Shown here one piece after another: positions 48,596 to 52,891 of a DNA stretch of 52,891 nucleotides. Every line of letters starts with the position of its first letter. Within the stretch, counting starts at the first letter, position 1. The stretch is from RBG-16-66-20 sp035499575 (lineage in GTDB: Bacteria; Pseudomonadota; Gammaproteobacteria; Burkholderiales; SG8-39): contig DATJYN010000019.1 in NCBI GenBank assembly GCA_035499575.1, positions 1 to 52,891 on the forward strand. Reading direction: 5' to 3'. The notes beneath the pieces were generated by a model, which searched no databases, was not told the origin of the DNA, and worked only from the letters and a program-made list of their open reading frames with translations. The position numbers and the translations under genes were made by a program.

Positions 48596-49771
48596 ATGGA
48601 AGAGATCGTCATCGTAGGCGCGGCGCGGACCGCGATCGGCAAGTTCGGCGGCTCGCTCGCCAGCGTGCCCGCGGCCAAGCTCGGCGCGCACATCATCCGC
48701 AAGGTCCTCGAGCGCGCGGGCGTTTCGCCCGACCAGGTGTCCGAGGTCATCATGGGCCAGGTGCTGACCGCCGCCGTCGGCCAGAACCCGGCGCGCCAGG
48801 CCTCGATCTGGGCCGGCCTGCCGGACATGGTGCCGGCGATGACCATCAACAAGGTCTGCGGCTCGGGCCTGAAGGCGGCGATGCTGGGCGCGCAGTCGAT
48901 CGCCAACGGCGACGCCGACATCGTGGTCGCGGGCGGCCAGGAAAACATGAGCGCCGCGCCGCACGTGCTGAACGGCTCGCGCGAAGGCTTCCGCATGGGC
49001 GACGCGAAGATGGTGGATTCGATGATCGTCGACGGCCTGTGGGACGTCTTCAACCAGTACCACATGGGCGTGACCGCCGAGAACGTCGCCAGGGAGCAGG
49101 CGGTGACGCGCGAGGAGCAGGACGAATTCGCGGTGAAGAGCCAGAACAAGGCCGAAGCGGCGCAGAAGGCGGGCCGCTTCAACGACGAGATCGTTCCCTA
49201 CGAAGTGCCCTCGCGCAAAGGTCCTGTGGTGTTCGGCGTGGACGAATTCCCGCGACACGGCGCGACGCTGGAGGCAATGAAGGGCCTCAAGCCTGCGTTC
49301 GACAAGAACGGCACCGTGACCGCGGCCAACGCATCAGGCATCAACGACGGCGCCGCAGCCGTCGTCCTCGCCTCTGCAAAGAAAGCCAAGGAACTGGGGC
49401 TGAAGCCGCTCGCGCGCATTAAGGCCTTCGCCTCGGCGGGCGTCGACCCGAAGTACATGGGCATGGGCCCGGTGCCGGCGAGCAAGCGCTGCCTGTCGCG
49501 CGCGGGGTGGACGCCGAAGGACCTCGACCTGATGGAAATCAACGAGGCCTTTGCTTCGCAGGCGATCGCGGTGAACCGGCAGATGGGCTGGGACACCTCC
49601 AGGGTCAACGTCAACGGCGGCGCGATCGCGCTCGGCCATCCAATCGGCGCATCGGGCTGCCGTATCCTCGTCACGTTGCTGCACGAAATGCAGAAGCGCG
49701 ACGCGAAGAAGGGCCTCGCCTCCCTCTGCATCGGCGGCGGCATGGGCGTGGCGCTGGCGGTAGAACGCTAG
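48596..49771 (+). CDS. phaA: Acetyl-CoA acetyltransferase (beta-ketothiolase)
   Basis: The 391-residue biosynthetic thiolase condenses two acetyl-CoA to acetoacetyl-CoA, the first PHB step. Catalytic residues are Cys88 (NKVCGSGLKA), His348 (ALGHPIGASG) and Cys378 (LCIGGGMG). The pentapeptide order and length are the same as in the Zoogloea enzyme. It follows phaC by 24 bases, with CAGGAG about seven bases before ATG 48596. It supplies the two reductases downstream. Confidence 0.96.
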   Translation: MEEIVIVGAARTAIGKFGGSLASVPAAKLGAHIIRKVLERAGVSPDQVSEVIMGQVLTAAVGQNPARQASIWAGLPDMVPAMTINKVCGSGLKAAMLGAQSIANGDADIVVAGGQENMSAAPHVLNGSREGFRMGDAKMVDSMIVDGLWDVFNQYHMGVTAENVAREQAVTREEQDEFAVKSQNKAEAAQKAGRFNDEIVPYEVPSRKGPVVFGVDEFPRHGATLEAMKGLKPAFDKNGTVTAANASGINDGAAAVVLASAKKAKELGLKPLARIKAFASAGVDPKYMGMGPVPASKRCLSRAGWTPKDLDLMEINEAFASQAIAVNRQMGWDTSRVNVNGGAIALGHPIGASGCRILVTLLHEMQKRDAKKGLASLCIGGGMGVALAVER

Positions 49772-49787
49772 CGTTCCGAGTCGATTC

Positions 49788-50555
49788 ATGAGCGCAGTTC
49801 TGAAAGCCGAGGCGGTTCCGAAGCGCGTGGTCTTCGTCACCGGCGGCATGGGCGGCATCGGCAGCGCGATCTGCCGCCGCCTGGCCGCGGCCGGCCATAC
49901 CATCGTCGCCGGCTGCCTGCCGGGCTACGAACGCAAGGAGGAGTGGCTCGGTGCGATGCGCCGGGACGGCTTCCGCGTGCACGCCGCCGAGGGCAACGTC
50001 GCCGACTACGAGAGCTGCGCCGGCATGTTCTACAACGTGCGCTCGATAGTGGGGAACGTCGACATCCTCGTCAACAACGCCGGCATCACGCGCGATTCGC
50101 TGTTCAAGCGCATGACCGAGCGCGACTGGAACGAGGTGATCAATACCAACCTGAACAGCGTGTTCAACGTCACGCGGCAGGTGATCGACGGCATGGTCGA
50201 GCGCGGCTGGGGCCGCATCGTCAACATCTCCTCGGTGAATGCGATCAAGGGGCAGTTCGGCCAGACCAATTATTCCGCGGCCAAGGCCGGCATGGCCGGC
50301 TTCTCCAAGGCGCTCGCGCAGGAAGTGGTGAAGAAGGGCGTGACGGTGAATACCGTGTCACCGGGTTATGTCGAGACCGATCTGGTGATGGCGATCCGCG
50401 CCGACGTGCGCCAGCAGATCGTCGATTCGATTCCGATGGGCCGCCTCGCCAGGCCCGAGGAAATCGCCGCGGTGGTCGCGTTCCTGGCCTCGGAGGAGGC
50501 CGGCTACATCACCGGCGCGAACATCTCGGTCAACGGCGGCATGCACATGATGTAG
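49788..50555 (+). CDS. phaB: Acetoacetyl-CoA reductase (first copy)
   Basis: The 255-residue SDR reduces acetoacetyl-CoA to (R)-3-hydroxybutyryl-CoA with NADPH. It has TGGMGGIG, NNAGITRDSLFKRM, the catalytic Ser/Tyr/Lys in ISSVNAIKGQFGQTNYSAAK and the C-terminal SVNGGMHMM. It has a longer N-terminus (about ten residues) than the second copy. It starts 16 bases after phaA. The reductase type is shared by both copies; I cannot tell which carries the main flux. Confidence 0.94.
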   Translation: MSAVLKAEAVPKRVVFVTGGMGGIGSAICRRLAAAGHTIVAGCLPGYERKEEWLGAMRRDGFRVHAAEGNVADYESCAGMFYNVRSIVGNVDILVNNAGITRDSLFKRMTERDWNEVINTNLNSVFNVTRQVIDGMVERGWGRIVNISSVNAIKGQFGQTNYSAAKAGMAGFSKALAQEVVKKGVTVNTVSPGYVETDLVMAIRADVRQQIVDSIPMGRLARPEEIAAVVAFLASEEAGYITGANISVNGGMHMM

Positions 50556-50588
50556 TAGACTGGCTTCGAACCTTGGAGGAGGGAAAAG

Positions 50589-51332
50589 ATGGCGAAGAAA
50601 GTTGCGGTGGTCACCGGCGGCATGGGCGGATTGGGCGAATCGATCACGACCAAGATGGCGGACGCCGGCTACAAGGTGGTGGTGACGTACTCGCCATCGA
50701 ACACCAAGTACAAGTCCTGGCTGGACGAGATGAAGGGCAAGGGCTACGCCTTCTCGGCCTACCCGGTGGACGTGGTGGCTTACGAAGACTGCGCCGCCAA
50801 GTGCGCGCAGATCCAGAAGGAGTGCGGCAACATCGACATCCTGGTCAACAACGCCGGCATCACGCGCGACATGACCTTCAAGAAGATGGGCAAGAGCGAC
50901 TGGGACGCGGTGATGCGCACCAACCTGGATTCCTGCTTCAACATGACCAAGCAGGTAATGGACGGCATGGTCGACCGCAGCTGGGGCCGCGTGATCAACG
51001 TGTCGTCGGTCAACGGACAGAAGGGCGCCTTCGGCCAGACCAACTACTCGGCCGCCAAGGCCGGCATCCACGGCTTCACCAAGGCGCTCGCGCTGGAAGT
51101 GGCGAGGAAGGGCGTGACCGTGAATACGATTTCGCCGGGCTACATCGGCACCAAGATGGTGACCGCGATCCCGAAGGAGATCCTCGATTCCAAGATCCTG
51201 CCGCAGATCCCGGTCGGCCGCCTCGGCAAGCCCGAGGAAATCGCCGGCCTGATCATCTATCTCTGTTCCGAAGAGGCTGCGTTCGTGACCGGGGCCAACA
51301 TCTCGATCAACGGCGGCCAGCACATGTACTAA
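50589..51332 (+). CDS. phaB: Acetoacetyl-CoA reductase (second copy)
   Basis: The 247-residue SDR is a diverged tandem paralogue of the preceding gene: TGGMGGLG, NNAGITRDMTFKKM, SSVNGQKGAFGQTNYSAAK and SINGGQHMY. It matches the common betaproteobacterial PhaB type. GGAGGAGG lies upstream of ATG 50589, a stronger ribosome binding site than that of copy one. It differs in the N-terminal cofactor region (TYSPSNTKYKSW against AGCLPGYERKEEW), so the two may prefer different cofactors or substrates. Confidence 0.94.
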   Translation: MAKKVAVVTGGMGGLGESITTKMADAGYKVVVTYSPSNTKYKSWLDEMKGKGYAFSAYPVDVVAYEDCAAKCAQIQKECGNIDILVNNAGITRDMTFKKMGKSDWDAVMRTNLDSCFNMTKQVMDGMVDRSWGRVINVSSVNGQKGAFGQTNYSAAKAGIHGFTKALALEVARKGVTVNTISPGYIGTKMVTAIPKEILDSKILPQIPVGRLGKPEEIAGLIIYLCSEEAAFVTGANISINGGQHMY

Positions 51333-51345
51333 AGGAGTAGACTGA

Positions 51346-51936
51346 ATGTCAGCGAATCCAGAGGAAAAGATGGAACATCCGGTGCGTCTGATCAAGAAGT
51401 ACCCCAACCGCCGGCTCTACGACACCAAGACGTCGAGCTACATCACGCTCGCCGACGTCAAGCAGATGGTGGTCAAGAACGAGGAATTCCAGGTAGTCGA
51501 CGCGAAGAGCAACGAGGACCTGTCGCGCCAGATCCTGCTGCAGATCATCCTCGACGAGGAGTCGGGCGGCATGCCGATGTTCTCCTCCGACCTGCTGTCG
51601 CAGATGATCCGCTCCTACGGCAGCGCCATGCAGGGCTTCATGGGTTCCTACCTGGAGAAGAACCTCGAGGGCTTCCAGCAGATGCAGAAGGCGCTGCAGG
51701 ACCAGTCGCAGAAGCTCTACGGCGACAACTCGAAGAGCTCGCAGGAAATCTGGGCGCAGTTCATGAACATGCAGGGACCGGCGATGCAGGGCCTGATGCA
51801 GGCCTACATGGAGCAGAGCCAGAAGATGTTCGCGCAGTTCCAGGACCAGATGCAGAACCAGGCGCGCAACATGTTCACCGGCTTCCAGTTTCCCGGCTTT
51901 CCCGCGCAGGGCGGCAAGAACGAACCCAACAAGTAA
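51346..51936 (+). CDS. phaR: Polyhydroxyalkanoate synthesis repressor PhaR
   Basis: The 196-residue regulator has an N-terminal DNA-binding domain (RLIKKYPNRRLYDTKTSSYI, about residues 12-32, then TLADVKQMVVKNEEFQVVDA). A PHB-accumulation domain follows, with a Gln/Met-rich C-terminal half (QMQKALQDQSQKLYG) that contacts granules. In relatives PhaR represses phasin and its own gene until it is titrated by nascent PHB. AAGGAG lies seven bases before ATG 51346. It closes the PHB cluster. Confidence 0.95.
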   Translation: MSANPEEKMEHPVRLIKKYPNRRLYDTKTSSYITLADVKQMVVKNEEFQVVDAKSNEDLSRQILLQIILDEESGGMPMFSSDLLSQMIRSYGSAMQGFMGSYLEKNLEGFQQMQKALQDQSQKLYGDNSKSSQEIWAQFMNMQGPAMQGLMQAYMEQSQKMFAQFQDQMQNQARNMFTGFQFPGFPAQGGKNEPNK

Positions 51937-51946
51937 GCCGTAAGTA

Positions 51947-52891
51947 GTGGCTGTACCCAAAGTTGGTTTTGTTTCGCTGGGCTGTCCCAAGGCGCTCGTG
52001 GATTCGGAGCGCATCCTCACGCAGTTGCGCGCTGAAGGTTACGCCACTGCGCCCGACTACGTCGGCGCCGACCTCGTCATCGTCAACACCTGCGGCTTCA
52101 TCGACGCGGCGGTCGAGGAATCGCTCGGTGCCATCGGCGAAGCGCTGAAGGAGAACGGCAAGGTCGTGGTGACCGGATGTCTCGGGTTCAAGAAGGATTT
52201 AATAAGAAAAAATCATCCCTCCGTCCTGGCCGTCACGGGACCCCACGACACGCCGGGGGTGATGAAGGCGGTCCACGCCCATCTTCCCAAGCCGCATGAC
52301 CCGTTCATAGACCTGGTTCCGCCCCAGGGCATCAAGCTCACGCCGCAGCACTACGCCTACCTGAAGATCTCCGAGGGCTGCAACCACCGCTGCACGTTCT
52401 GCATCATTCCCTCGATGCGCGGCGACCTGGTCTCGCGGCCGTTCGGCGAGGTCATGCAGGAAGCGGAGAACCTGGCGCGCGCCGGCGTGAAGGAGCTGCT
52501 GGTGATTTCCCAGGACACGAGCGCGTACGGGGTCGACGTCAAGTACCGGACGGGTTTCCACGGCGGCAAGCCGGTCAAGACCAACCTCCTGCAACTGTGC
52601 AAAGCCCTCGGTGAGCTCGGCCTTTGGGTCCGCCTGCACTATGTCTACCCGTACCCGCACGTGGACGAGGTCATCCCCCTGATGGCGGAGGGCAAGATCC
52701 TTCCCTACCTGGACATTCCGTTCCAGCACGCCAGCGCGAGGATCCTCAAGCTCATGAAGCGCCCGGCCGCCGCCGAGAAGGTTGCGGCGCGAATTCGCGG
52801 ATGGCGGCAGGCTTGCCCGGAGCTCACCATCCGGAGCACCTTCATCGTGGGCTTCCCCGGCGAGACAGAAGCGGAATTTGAAATGCTTCTT
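51947..52891 (+). CDS. rimO: Ribosomal protein uS12 methylthiotransferase RimO (partial)
   Basis: The first 315 codons are present and the frame is open to the right window edge. The product is a radical SAM enzyme that adds a methylthio group to Asp89 of ribosomal protein S12. The N-terminal UPF0004 domain has Cys13 (LGCPKALVDSE) and the cysteines of NTCGF and TGCLG. The radical SAM motif is GCNHRCTFCIIPSMRGD, followed by LLVISQDTSAYGVD and LHYVYPYPHVDEVIPLM, which separate RimO from MiaB. The start is GTG 51947, ten bases after phaR. The end is missing only because the window stops. Confidence 0.95.
   Translation, partial: MAVPKVGFVSLGCPKALVDSERILTQLRAEGYATAPDYVGADLVIVNTCGFIDAAVEESLGAIGEALKENGKVVVTGCLGFKKDLIRKNHPSVLAVTGPHDTPGVMKAVHAHLPKPHDPFIDLVPPQGIKLTPQHYAYLKISEGCNHRCTFCIIPSMRGDLVSRPFGEVMQEAENLARAGVKELLVISQDTSAYGVDVKYRTGFHGGKPVKTNLLQLCKALGELGLWVRLHYVYPYPHVDEVIPLMAEGKILPYLDIPFQHASARILKLMKRPAAAEKVAARIRGWRQACPELTIRSTFIVGFPGETEAEFEMLL

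Noticed and set aside
47621..49258. A 545-codon minus-strand open frame across phaC and phaA
   Set aside because: Composition is His/Arg/Ala-rich and it mirrors two well-identified genes on the other strand; shadow frame.
1..52891. tRNA or rRNA genes, CRISPR arrays, insertion sequences and prophage genes
   Set aside because: I looked for cloverleaf ends, regular repeats, transposases, integrases and terminal inverted repeats and saw none; short elements could still be missed by eye.

Overview
The window is a GC-rich, densely packed bacterial chromosome segment. It has no rRNA, tRNA, CRISPR array, insertion sequence or phage gene that I can see, and no gene-free stretch longer than 300 bases. 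Gene content points to a betaproteobacterium (Burkholderiales/Rhodocyclales-like; genus not determinable by eye): a class I phaC-phaA-phaB-phaB-phaR polyhydroxybutyrate (PHB) cluster, an Fnr/hemN pair, QseBC-type regulators, bamD/rluD/pgeF and rimO. TTG and GTG starts are frequent. || Layout. (1) 1-3739, minus strand: an ABC efflux operon (ATPase, membrane fusion protein, outer membrane lipoprotein, permease cut by the window edge), with every junction a 4-base NTGA overlap. (2) 3784-19673: a low-oxygen/stress island. It holds a PHA synthase, a SYLF-domain protein, four universal stress proteins, an ABC membrane domain without ATPase, a phasin, an MgtA-type P-type ATPase, fnr, an SPW-repeat protein, a NarL-type two-component pair, hemN, a TauE-like protein, a hemerythrin, a DksA-like zinc-finger protein and a translational-machinery-type protein. 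Seven palindromes of form TTGAY-N4-GTCAA lie in its intergenic gaps, most with a -10-like hexamer 21-22 bases downstream, and the encoded Fnr has the residues expected to read them. (3) 19693-24571: acetoacetate decarboxylase with a patatin, an enolase-superfamily enzyme and small secreted proteins. (4) 24713-29304: a branched-chain amino-acid-type ABC importer with a terminator after the binding-protein gene. (5) 29314-36240: a MgtC/DUF4010 membrane protein, Fe-type superoxide dismutase, a DegP-type protease, a QseBC/PmrAB-like two-component system and small secreted proteins. Regions 3 and 5 share five direct-repeat boxes CTTAAR-N5-STTAAG, four of them oriented with a -10-like hexamer exactly 10 bases beyond the proximal half-site plus one serving a second direction, which suggests one envelope-stress regulon. 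(6) 36354-46851: 3-hydroxybutyrate dehydrogenase, an orphan molybdenum hydroxylase large subunit, TonB, NlpC/P60, DinG-type helicase, DenD-like dehydrogenase, bamD, rluD, pgeF and a ZIP transporter. (7) 46919-51936: the PHB synthesis cluster; (8) rimO, cut by the right edge. || How the parts fit together: carbon storage as PHB (two synthases, phasin, regulator PhaR, 3-hydroxybutyrate dehydrogenase, acetoacetate decarboxylase) is tied to oxygen limitation through Fnr, and a separate envelope-stress circuit is tied to the QseBC-like pair. The most notable signals are the two sets of regulatory boxes with fixed promoter geometry. In four or five of the Fnr-type promoters the predicted transcription start falls on the start codon itself, which predicts leaderless mRNAs.
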